This document shows, piece after piece, positions 12,771 through 23,900 of a stretch of 64,000 nucleotides of DNA. Each line of letters begins with the position of its first letter. Positions within the stretch are counted from its first letter, which is position 1. The notes under the pieces are model-generated. The model saw only the letters and a program-made list of their open reading frames with translations. It ran no database searches and was not told the origin of the DNA. The position numbers and the translations under genes were made by a program. The DNA is taken from NCBI GenBank assembly GCA_000507305.1, contig DF239097.1, positions 268,293 through 332,292 of the forward strand. Direction: 5' to 3'. The DNA comes from Breviolum minutum Mf 1.05b.01 (lineage: Eukaryota; Sar; Dinophyceae; Suessiales; Symbiodiniaceae).

Positions 12771-13396
12771 TCAATGTGCTGAACCATTTTGGAAGTCCCA
12801 ACAAATAACCACAAACCTCACATCATTATGTTGCCTTCCGATGAAGTCGTCACGAGAGATTCCGAGGTGGAGGGCCTCCCTTGGCTTTGATCTTCCCTTA
12901 GAACAGCACAAGTCTTGCCCTTTTCCCATCGCAAAAAACGGCCATGGCTGGTGGTGACTTCCTTTTAAAAAGACTGCTCTGCACAATTTCACTAAAATAA
13001 GTTGTTGATTAAGTGTTGTTCAATCAAATGAACTGGTATTGAAACAAAGAATGGACCAACATGCTACCAACTGAGATTCCGGACTCTTCCTCCAAGGGTG
13101 CAAGGAAAACCTCTTCCAGAGTTGCGGGTCACTACTCTTTCATGCCGGCCTTTGAATCTGAAAATTTGATACAAACAAACAGCTAAGCAGCTACAACCCT
13201 CAACAAAACCAGCCTGGGTCGAAGACTCTAACCTCAACCAGGTCATACCCAGGAAAAGCTCCAAAAACTTGATCCGATGTACAGATGATGTTTCTTGTCT
13301 AGTTGCCACCATGGAGCCTGCTGGAAAACTTGCCTCTGGAGTTTCTTCCTCTTGTTGGAGATACCTTTGGAGAAATCCAGATGAATCCAGATGCAA
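12771..13396 (-). CDS. Possible exons of unknown gene
   Basis: Two open minus-strand blocks, 12771-12992 and 13064-13396. The second contains GFLQRYLQQEEETPEASFPA followed by a hydrophobic stretch and reads like protein. In the first, two frames are equally plausible. They may be 3' exons of the gene whose exons continue at 13.7-14.1 kb, or a separate gene. No family recognised. Confidence 0.3.
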
Positions 13397-13713
13397 ACTT
13401 CAAAGTTGCTTGTTGATACCCCAAAATCCCAAGGTTTTGTACTGAAAGTTTTTTTACCCGGAAGCCATCTAAATCAAGGTAAAGCTATAAGGGCACCAGG
13501 GCACTTGACATGTCCATTTCAGATTTCTCTATCGGGTGATATTCAGTGATAGCCACAACCAACGATATTTCAAGATTTCGGATCCTTTCCATCCAGCAAA
13601 ACTGGCCTCAACCTCCGAGGCGACCTTATCCTGCAAAGGTTCACAAGAGACTCAAGAGACTGTGATTCGTTGATCCAATCATTTGGGGGAAATCCAAAAG
13701 CATTGAGAAAATA

Positions 13714-14095
13714 TCAAGGATATGAAGAAGATTCAGTCGATTCACAGAAAACATAACTCCTGCCTGCGCTTGCTGCCTTCTTCTGCGCTGACTTTGGCGC
13801 TGGCACTGCCTGCAAAGACTGGCAAAGCAAATTTTGTTTGCGGTATTCAGTCTAGAGCTATTTGCAACAATAATCCCTTGTATCCACTGAGATTCATCTT
13901 CGTGTGTTGTCGTACCCAAAGTACGATAAACATATTATCTCATTGGCAGCTGGAGTACTGCATCAACTCTGAGGAATGATCCAGTGCAAAAGCAAGACTC
14001 TTTGCACGCTTGACACTGGCACTTCATGCTTCAGCTTCCATCTCTGTGCCTCCACTTGCGCTGGGCTTGCCGCAGTTTAAGTAGTCCGTCCGTGC
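13714..14095 (-). CDS. 3' exons of unknown gene
   Basis: The last exon 13714-13809 starts after a TTTGCAG acceptor and reads AVPAPKSAQKKAASAGRS and on to a TGA stop at 13714-13716. An upstream block at about 14000-14090 reads SPAQVEAQRWKLKHEVPV in a single open frame. The protein is basic and Ala/Gln-rich with no domain that I recognise. It lies about 600 bp downstream of the first PGK gene on the same strand. Confidence 0.4.
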
Positions 14096-14704
14096 GCCTA
14101 GCACGCAATCTACAAACCAAAAAAATCGAGAAATCCATCCCAAGTGTCCCCTGAACATCCAAACAGGCGCAGTCAAAGTTCCCTAAAATTGTTGGGTCAA
14201 AGCATTACTCTGGGATCGTATGGAGCAAATCCAAGGTTTGGTGTCCCTTTTTTCAAAGTCCTTTTCCTGTGTGCTGTCTTTTCGAGAAAATGGTTTTTTG
14301 GCAAAAGGACAGCTTCCGGCAGCGCTGCCATGTTCTGTCAAGGGAAGAGCCCGAATTTGAAATAACCATCCATCAATTGAGCTGCGAGAACATGAATAAG
14401 CAAATTTTGATGGATGACCTTTGTATTGAGACTTCTTGGCTAGTTTCTCATTCAAAACCTTCCAAGCTCTCCGTGCTTTCAGACTATCATGCCCAAAGGC
14501 AAGAATCTGTCGAAGAAATCAATTGGCCCTCTAAGCCAAGCGGGAGTCTGTCAGTCCCCCGGAAAATGATTCACTGCGTCGCTGTCAGAGACAACTGCGA
14601 AAGGTCGGATTGCTGGATTGTGGTCGAAGGATTCACCTCAGACACTAGCAACACAGATGAAACTCGCATCTCAAAACGAAGTATATAAGTCAGACCAAGA
14701 GAAT
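14096..14704. other. 3' flank of PGK copy A; part of the duplicated unit
   Basis: From about 14490 to 14704 the sequence matches 20800-20938 downstream of PGK copy B (for example the shared TTCACCTCAGACACTAGCAA), so the tandem duplication extends at least 200 bp beyond the stop codon. A 90-codon open minus frame at 14183-14455 and a 139-codon plus frame at 14269-14688 overlap. Neither is convincing. Confidence 0.6.
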
Positions 14705-17700
14705 CTAGAATGCGAAGAAAGCATGAAAGCAAAGTTGGTGGCTCTGATACTGGGTCTCAAACTTGTCGTTGAGGGCAGCAACACCAGGAAGTTCCTTTCC
14801 TTCCAAGAGTTCCAAGGAGGCACCGCCGCCAGTGCTGCAGTGAGTCACCTGGAAGACACGACATGGCATCTTGACAAAACTTGACGACAACGACAACAAC
14901 CACAACAACCGCAACCACGTGGTGAAGCACAACAATTTTGATCAATATCATGATGCTTGCAACAATATTCCAGCAAATTCCATGTGTCCTGTAATGCTCA
15001 ACTACTTACCTACTTACTGCCTTGTCTTCGGTGCCATACTTCTTGCAGGCTGTGGCAGTGTCACCGCCTGACGCGAGAAGTTACCAGATGGATCCACACA
15101 GAGCACCATTGGACAAATCTGTCTCGGCCAAACGGCCAAACTCAAATCTTGTAGCACCTCCAATCACGGTGACAGTGCCAGCGCCAGTGGCCTCCACCAC
15201 GGCATCCATCAGCTTCTTCCTTAGCTGCTTAGCTGAGCTCAGCTTGAGTCCACTGGTTCCTTCGAATTTATGAATCTACATCTGTCTAGAGCGTCTATGG
15301 CATTCCATGGTATGCTAGCTTAGAATGAAGAAAATGAAAGTGATATTCATAGCTCGTTTCCAAACCAGAACCAGGGGCGTGCCAGTTTCGAACTTGGACA
15401 TCTCGAAGACACCCATAGGTCCTTAAGGCAACTAGAAACTGGCAAGCAATACATTGACTCTCCATGTTGTTCCACTTTTGACACTAATCGATGCTATATG
15501 TTCTCCGTCAAGGCTCCGTTCCAAATGATGGTCTTGCTCTCCTTCACTGCCTCCACAAGACAAGGAACCAGCTTTCTTCAGCTTATACGCATGACTTCCA
15601 CCGCTGACGCAAAGCTCATCAAAACTCAAATGAACCAATCCAGAAGGCTCAGAAGTAGAGAAATATGAATCTGATGAATGGCGGAATGACCATAAGATTC
15701 GTACTGAGCAACTTCAAGGCTTTCTTCACTGACGCACATAACACTATAATAAAAATCTAAAATAAGGAAAACTCAAGCGGAGAGACCGCATGCACATCTC
15801 CACATTGCCTGAGCGTTCTCCTCAATGGACTTGGGGCCGCAATCCAAGCCCATGAAGCCATCTGGGATGCCGGTCTCCTTGCTGACACCTGCAGAAAGCA
15901 TGAAAATGAGTAGAAGATGAGTAGGAAATAGTAGACTCAGAAGCTGTTTAGAAATAGAAACCCTTCAGATTTGCTGAGATTTGAGAAGTTCATATCTTGT
16001 CTTTGCACCTTCCTTGATCTCGCCATCCTCGCCGAACTTGGAGGAGCAAGTGAAGTCCACGGGCAAGATGATCTTCACGCCAAGCGACTCAGCCTAGTGT
16101 GCTGCGTTCAACAGTGCCATGACACATCACTCCATCACCCCTTGTGCAATGCTGAAGAGAATCTACAGTAGACATTAATGTATGTAGACGTCAGATATCA
16201 TCTTGAAGCATTCACACCCTTCAACTGCGCTGTGTGTATTTTCATGCATCTTCGTAGGTATTGCAAACAGTGCACCTTCTTCAGAATGTCGGGGACGATC
16301 TTGGCGCCCTCCTCATCGTAGAGGGAGCTGCCAATGGTCATGCCATCCTGCAAATGACGGATAATGATATTATAGAAGGAGTACGAATTGGTCAGAAAGC
16401 TTCATGTTGGAGCAAACGGAGCAAGACATGACATTCCCAAAAGCTAGAACCATCTAGAATCTTGTATCTAGCAAAACTTCTCTTCTTAGCTTCTCATCGA
16501 GCTTGCTATCTGGGATAAAGTACCTTCATCAACCACTGTCACAGCACTTCGTGTTGAAGCAGGAGGAAGTTTGGTGTCCTTGATCTTCAAAAAGGTGTAT
16601 GCCATGCCACCTCCGATGATCATCATGTTCACCTGCAACAACCAGAGACAACAGCAAGTGAGGACTTGACATGTTCGTTTTTCACACTGAATTGAGCAGA
16701 ATCCGCGTTGACCTTGTTTAGTTTGAGTCAATTTGCTAGGGATCATGCAATGCTTATCAAACCACGTCAAACTTCACAGTAGGTTGTTCATCCCAATTCA
16801 ACAATGCAAAAGGGAGTTAAATAGAGCCTTGTCAAGCATGTTCATGATCAGCTGGATCTTATCGCTGACCTGCCAGCAAACATCCAGCACGAACATTCTC
16901 TGGTTCATGACGAGTTTCTGGACGCGTCTCTTCTATTCAGCATTGATGAAGTGTTGGTGGTGTCTAAAAGTGTAAGCACTGTATGTGTTGTTTGTGTATG
17001 TCTTTGTACTCGGTATATCTTGTGCACGTTTTCTTGCAATTTTATCGGAAGAAGGTACTTATTGAACATATTTGAACCATGCAAAAGACATGAATGGATC
17101 AGTAAACTAACAACCACGAGGACACCTTGGCACCACCAAGAATGGCCAACACTGGCTTGGCTGGAGTCTCCAAGACCTTGGCGAAAGCACTGAGCTCCTG
17201 TGCAAGGACGTTCAAAAAAAACAACTGCAAAACATCATGATGTATCTTATTGATGCATGTCTAACCATCTTCTAACCATCTTCTACCATCTTCTATCATC
17301 TTCTATCATCTTCCATCTATATGTGTCTCGTGGGGGCAGTTGCCATCTTGCAGCGTGATCCCACAGCAGTCCTTGCCCATCAGGTCACCAGCGCACTTCA
17401 CTTCGAAACCCTCGCCCACCTCAGAAGCAGTCTTGAGTCTTGAGGGCTGAATATTTGCTGATATTTACATATGTTTACTGTGAATGTAGGGTAATTTTTT
17501 CTCTGTGTGCCGGAGTCTGAATGTTTCATAATATTTCCTGTAGCGCAATGGTGCCTGCCGATGCGTGATGATGCCTACTATGCCTGGACTAGCTGAGAGA
17601 TGATGGCTTAGCCGGCATTCATCATCCCTCTTTAACCTGTCATCACATCAGAAATTCAGAGTCCCCTGCCATGGAGCTGTGAGCACGGTGAGCAGTGCCG

Positions 17701-20100
17701 AAGGCATCATTGCAGTACACATCGGCCAACTTCCTTCCATTTAGAAGATCATTTCGAAGACTTTCAAGATGTTCTAAAGAAATCTTTAGATAATCAGCTA
17801 ACCTTGCAAGTCTGCTAGTCCAGAGGCACTTGTTTTTTTTCTCGAAACCAAACTCACATGAAAATTCTGCCGGCACCCTGCGTCCCAAACATGCCCAATG
17901 AATGCCAATGATCTGAAGTGGCGATGTGAGGTAACAAGGCACGTCACGACTTGTCTCTGCCTGATGGACGCACGGAAGGCAGCAACTTTGTCCTTCTCAG
18001 CTTTGATCTTGTTGCCTGATCTGCTCGACAGAAAGTTGAATCGCTGCAAGTCACGGGGGGAGAGGATTCCGAAGACTTGGGTCAGCACGACACCGAAGAA
18101 ATCTGCTCAGTACAAATAGGTGCAAGCTTGAAGTGGGACCCCCATGCAACATGACCGCCCCTGCAAGTACTATACGAGGTATGGACATGCATGTCACAAC
18201 TCTCGGAGGCGACTTCTGCCTTCAGCATCCACGCCCTTGCCTTCTTCTTCCACCTAGGTCGGCGCAACAAACGCTGTTTATCTTTGAACAAAGCCAATGA
18301 AAGCAACAAATGTATACAAATGCCAAATACCTCCACATTCAGACCGGAGTTTGAAAATGAATGAAAAAGAAAGAACTGCTGTACTTGCTCGACTAGACAC
18401 GTGGAATCGCAGATTCTCCAAAAGGATGACACTGCCGGCAGCGGGATCTGCGCAGGCCGCCTGAGCAAATGATACCAAACCTACAAGAGCATAAATGCAT
18501 ACAAGTGCTGTATCTTCTCGTCTTCAATCTCATTCGATGCATTCTGAATCGCATATCATGCTTGGAAGACACATATATGCAAAAAATATATAATACATAC
18601 GTATTTATATATATATATATGTATATGTGTACGTATATATCATTTGATAGATGTGTTGCACATTTGCTTGCAGGTGCAGACGGCACCTCGACCTCTGGTC
18701 CGACGCAGTCTTTGCAGAAAGTCACTGGCTTGCCCAGCTTCTCCTATTAAAAGTCGGACGTAGCACACAAATCCATGCCATTTACATACAGTAATTAATA
18801 CGTAATAATCGTACTATGTACCAAATGTATCCTATGTATCGCATGCAAAGGTATGTCATGGACAGATATCGACAGAATGATATCAAACTCGTAGATACCA
18901 ACAGTCCAATCACAGGAATTCGGCTCCTCCAGGATCTTTGCGACTGGTGCCATGGAGAACTTCTCAACCTCAGGGATGCTGTATGACCTATCCAGCTGTC
19001 TACAGTTGCCAAAAAAAAATCCCAACGTTTATGCTATGTAAATGTATGTAACTTAACCATATTAGTATATGACATGTATACCAGTACTACGAGCATGTTG
19101 CCATAATTGACTCCTCAACCAACCATAAGAATCCATTGGCATACTAAAGCAGCTTCAAACGAGCCACGACGCTTCCATCAGGTCGGCCAAGGTGAGATGC
19201 CAACACAATGGACTTGGCACCCTTCTCCAAGACCTAAACCAAAAGACAACTCAGACTCCAGCCGCGAACAAAATTTTTTAAGTGTAAGAATCAAAACATA
19301 TGAAACACGCAGAAACGAAGCGAACTTCTATCATCCGGCCTTCTTGATGGTGGGCAAAGCACCGTCAATTCGCTGAGTGTTGGTGATCTTGGTGGGATCG
19401 GCCTTGTCCTTCACAGCGACGAAGGTTTCGGGGAATGCGACGCTGGGTGCAATCTACTTGTAGCATCAAATAGCATCAAGAAATTGAAACTCAACGGCGA
19501 CTGGCCAGTATGTGAATATGAAACACATGGAATTCCAATGCTCCAAACGACTCTCAAGCTGCACCTAAACTCTAAACCAACCGAATTTGCTAACCTTTTA
19601 CATGCTGATCGTTGTCTGCACTCCTGAGGCACATTGAAGTCCACTCGCATGAAGATGCGCTTGCCAGCCACATCAACCTAGGACTCATCAACCAAGCTGT
19701 GAATTCATGACATGTCAAAACTTGTAATGTCGCGATCAACTGAAGACACGCAAATGCACAATTCTAAGACCGACTGGTTTTGCACAAGAAACCCGTACAC
19801 TGAGGTTTTGAGGGTATCGGTTTTTGGGACGTCCCCTATCGGTTATCAGTGTTTGGTGCATGATTCCCCTACATGAAGTCCACCGGAACCTAATCTGTGT
19901 ATTCGGAACTTTTGTCCGGTACTCATGTGAATTCCTGATCATATGTTTGATTATCATCTTGATATTCTTTGTTTGTACCTCACCAGTTATCTATGGCGGA
20001 GTTTAGAGGCAGTGTTGGTGCTCAGAATTCCTCTGACTTTGACTTCTTCCACACTTCCACACTTCCAACGAGAAACGTCGTCAATGGTCAACTTTGGCAT
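14705..20100 (-). CDS. PGK: Phosphoglycerate kinase, copy A (22 exons)
   Basis: Glycolytic enzyme (1,3-bisphosphoglycerate + ADP to 3-phosphoglycerate + ATP). No targeting peptide is visible (starts MPKLTIDD), so it is probably cytosolic. Exons, about +/-2 nt: 20077-20100, 19624-19677, 19340-19408, 19165-19233, 18927-18968, 18687-18743, 18401-18460, 18220-18253, 17961-18015, 17664-17733, 17372-17419, 17126-17197, 16828-16869, 16579-16632, 16276-16347, 16009-16093, 15809-15888, 15517-15550, 15379-15421, 15158-15219, 15021-15067, 14705-14848. Joined, they read without a stop for about 438 residues. Family landmarks appear in order: [94 protein letters not shown]. The C-terminus runs about 18 residues past the usual family end. 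Only the donor after exon 4 is ambiguous. Introns start GT, GC or GA. A near-identical copy lies upstream on the same strand. Confidence 0.96.
17262..17322. repeat. Intronic CCATCTTCTA-type tandem repeat
   Basis: About five imperfect copies of a 9-12-bp unit (C/T)CATCTTCTA lie in the intron between exons 11 and 12 of PGK copy A. A related but rearranged run is present at the same place in copy B (about 23525-23585). Confidence 0.75.
18575..18645. repeat. Intronic AT dinucleotide tract
   Basis: TA/TATG microsatellite in the intron between exons 6 and 7 of PGK copy A. The equivalent intron of copy B (24735-24838) has a longer tract and the only undetermined base in the window. Confidence 0.85.
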
Positions 20101-20938
20101 GGCCTTGGAAAAATAGAACTCGCACACACAGAAACAACCTTTTTGAGAGCTAATTCATGATTTTTTGGGCGGGTGTTCATTCTATTTGGTACGCTGCCAG
20201 GGCACTGTAGTTGTTGTTGGCGTCTCAGGCGGGGCAGTTATCAGGTCAATGCTGGGCCAGCGGCAGCGCGGCGCTGCAACGTATCTCATATCTCATATTG
20301 GCTGCTCGGTGGTTGCAGCTGCTGGTTTTCCAAAATTATTAGCAAAAAAAAAATCCTGTGGGAAATTTATCTTTTGGGGATCTGCATGGGATGGTAAACT
20401 AGAAACCTTCACCATCAATTTGCCATTGCTTTAGAAACTTTAGCATACTCATGTACTATGCGTTTCATTTCAAACAGCAAAGACCAAGTGCTCCGGTGTG
20501 TATACCCTTCACCCTCCACCCTTGCGGTCTGCCAATGATGCTTCAACAAACTGCAGATCCTTTTTCGAACTGGTGCCCTTTTCCTCTCGACAACTGCAAT
20601 AATGCAGGTTGTGAGAGGCAATTTGGGAAGGAGTTTGTTGAGTAGTCACAATAGCAGCTTCTGTGAGCACTGCCAAACGGCGTCTGGAAAAGAGCCACAG
20701 TACACAGACATACATCAGTATTTCAAAAATTCCATGACATTCACAAAATTATAGAAAACCGCTTTGCATCTCATTGAACACTGTCCAGCTCTCCGAGTGC
20801 GCATTGAGCTGTCGAAGAAATCCATTGGCCTCTAAGCCAAGCAGGGCGCTATCTGTCCCTGGAAAATGGTTGACGGCATCACTGTCAACTGCAAGAGATC
20901 GGATTGCTAGAGTGTGGATGAATGATTCACCTCAGACA
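20101..20938. promoter_or_regulatory. Spacer between the PGK copies (5' flank of A, 3' flank of B)
   Basis: This stretch has no gene. Just upstream of the copy A ATG the minus strand reads TTTTCCAAG-GCC-ATG, a plausible acceptor for the trans-spliced leader. Copy B has TTTCCAAG-GCC-ATG at the same place. Further upstream, patches are shared with the copy B 5' flank (around 20210-20265 versus 26135-26205, and around 20505-20555 versus 26300-26350), while the sequence between them differs. I see no TATA-like element that I would call. Regulation cannot be read beyond this conservation. Confidence 0.45.
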
Positions 20939-23900
20939 CTAGCAACACACTCTGAATGTCCAGAAAGGGATGCTGAAGTGGAATGAAACTTGCATGTCAA
21001 AACGATGTAAGTCAAAATCATGAAAGCAAAGTTGGTGGCATTGATACTGGGTCTCAAACTTGTCGTTGAGGGCAGCAACACCAGGAAGTTCCTTTCCTTC
21101 CAAGAGTTCCAAGGAGGCACCGCCGCCAGTGCTGCAGTGAGTCACCTGGAAGACGACATGGCATCTTGACAAAACTTGACGACAACGACAACAACCACAA
21201 CAACCGCAACCACGTGGCGAAGCACAACAATTTTGATCAATATTATGATGCTTGCAACAATATTCCAGCAAATTCCATGTGTCCTTTAATGCTCAACTAC
21301 TTACCTACTTCCTGCCTTGTCTTCGGTGCCATACTTCTTGCAGGCTGTGGCAGTGTCACCGCCTGACGCGAGAAGTTACCAGATGGATCCACACGGAGCA
21401 CCATTGGACAAATCTGTCTCTTCCAAACTCAAATCTTGTAGCACCTCCAATCACGGTGACAGTGCCAGCGCCAGTGGCCTCTACCACGGCATCCATCAGC
21501 TTCTTCCTTAGCTGAGTTTCCACTGGTTCCTTCGAATTTATGAATCTTACATCTGTCTAGAGCGTCTATGGCATTCTATGGTATGCTAGCTTAGAATGAA
21601 GAAAATGAAAGTGACATTCATAGCTCGTTTCCAAACCGGGACCAGGGGCGTGCCAGTTTCGAACTTGGACATCTCGAAGACACCCATAGGTCCTTAAGGC
21701 ATCTTAAGGCAACTAGAAACTGGCAAGCAATACATTGACTCTCCATGTTGTTCCAGTTTTGACACTAATCGATGCTATATACTACTTCGATGCTATATAC
21801 TATATGTTCTCTATCAAGGCTCCGTTCCAAATGATGGTCTTGCTCTCCTTCACTGCCTCCACAAGACAAGGAACCAGCTTTCTTCAGCTTATACGCATGA
21901 CTCCACCGCTGACGCAAAACTCATCAAAACTCCAATGAACCAATCCAGAAGGCTCAGAAGTAGAGAAATATGAATCTGATGAATGGCTGAATGACCAGAA
22001 GAATCGATAAGATTCGTACCGAGCAACTTCAAGGCTTTCTTCACTTACATAACACTAAAAAAAAGAAAACTCAAGTGGAGAGACTGCATGCACATCTCCG
22101 CATTGCCTGAGCGTTCTCCTCAATGGACTTGGGGCCGCAATCCAAGCCCATGAAGCCATCTGGGATGCCGGTCTCCTTGCTGACACCTGCAGAAAGCATG
22201 GAAATGAATAGAAAATGAATAGAAAATGAGTAGAAAATGAGTAGAAAATAGTAGCTGTTTAAAAATAGGATTTGCAAAATTCATATCTTGTCTTTGCACC
22301 TTCCTTGATCTCGCCATCCTCGCCGAACTTGGAGGAGCAAGTGAAGTCCACAGGCAAGATGATCTTCACGCCAAGCGACTCAGCCTAGTGTGCTGCGTTC
22401 AACAGTGCCATGACACATCACCCCATCACCCTTGTGCAATGGTGAAGAGAATCTACAGTAGACATAAATGTATATGTAGACGTCAGATATCATCTTGAAG
22501 CATTCACACCCTTCAAGTGCGCTGTGTATTTTCATGCATCTTCGTAGGTATTGCAAACAGTGCACCTTCTTCAGAATGTCGGGGACGATCTTGGCACCCT
22601 CCTCATCGTAGAGGGAGCTGCCAATGGTCATGCCGTCCTGCAAATGACGGATAATGATATTATAGAAGGAGTACGCATTGGTCAGAAAGCTTCATGTTGG
22701 AGCAAAAGGAGCAAGACATGACATTCCTAAAAGCTAGAACCATCTAGAATCTAGAATCTAGCAAAACTTCTCTTCTTAGCTTCTCATCGAGCTTGCTATC
22801 AAGGATAAAGTACCTTCATCAACCACTGTCACAGAACTTCGTGTTGAAGCAGGAGGAAGTTTGGTGTCCTTGATCTTCAAAAAGGTGTATGCCATGCCAC
22901 CTCCGATGATCATCATGTTCACCTGCAACAACTAGAGACAACAGTACGTGAGGACTTGACATGTTCGTTTTTCACACTGAAGGGAGCAGAATCCGCCTTG
23001 ACCGTATCTAGTCTGAGTCAATTTGCTAGGGATCATGCAATGCAATGCGCATCAGACCACATCAAACTTCACAGTAAGTTGTTCGTCCCAATTCAACAAT
23101 GCAAAGAAGAGTTAAATAGAGCCTTGTCAAGCATGTTCATGATCAGCTGGATCTTATCGCTGACCTGCCAGCAAACATCAAGCACGAACATTCTCTGGTT
23201 TCTCACGATTGTCTGAACGTGTCTCTTCTATTCAGCATTGATGAAGTGTTGGTGTCGGAAAATATCTGCACTCTATGAGACTGTATGTCGTTGTACTGTA
23301 TTTTGTGCAAGTTTTCTTGTGTGTTTAAAAATGCGTATTTGGTGAACAACACACAAGACATGAAAGATGATGAAAGATGCAACCATCTGGACACCTTGGC
23401 ACCACCAAGAATGGCCAACACTGGCTTGGCTGGAGTCTCCAAAACCTTGGCGAAAGCACTGAGCTCCTGTGCAAGGGCGTTCAAAAAAAACAAATGCAAA
23501 ACATCATGATGTATCTTGTTGATGCATATTGTATCTTCTAACCATCTTCCATCATCTTCTACCATCTTCTATCATCTTCTATCTATATGTGTCTCGCGGG
23601 GGCAGTTGCCATCTTGCAGCGTGATCCCACAGCGGTCCTTGCCCATCAGGTCACCAGCGCACTTCACTTCGAAACCCTCGCCCACCTCAGAAGCAGTCTT
23701 GAGTCTTGAGGGCTGAATATTTGCTGATATTTACATATGTTTACTGTGAATGTAGGGTAATTTTTTGTCTGCGTGCCGGAGTCTGAATGTTTCATAATAT
23801 TTCCTGTAGCGCAATGGTGCCTGCCGATGCGTGATGATGCCTACTATGCCTAGACTAGCTGAGAGATGCTGGCTTAGCCGGCAATCATCATCCCTCTTTA

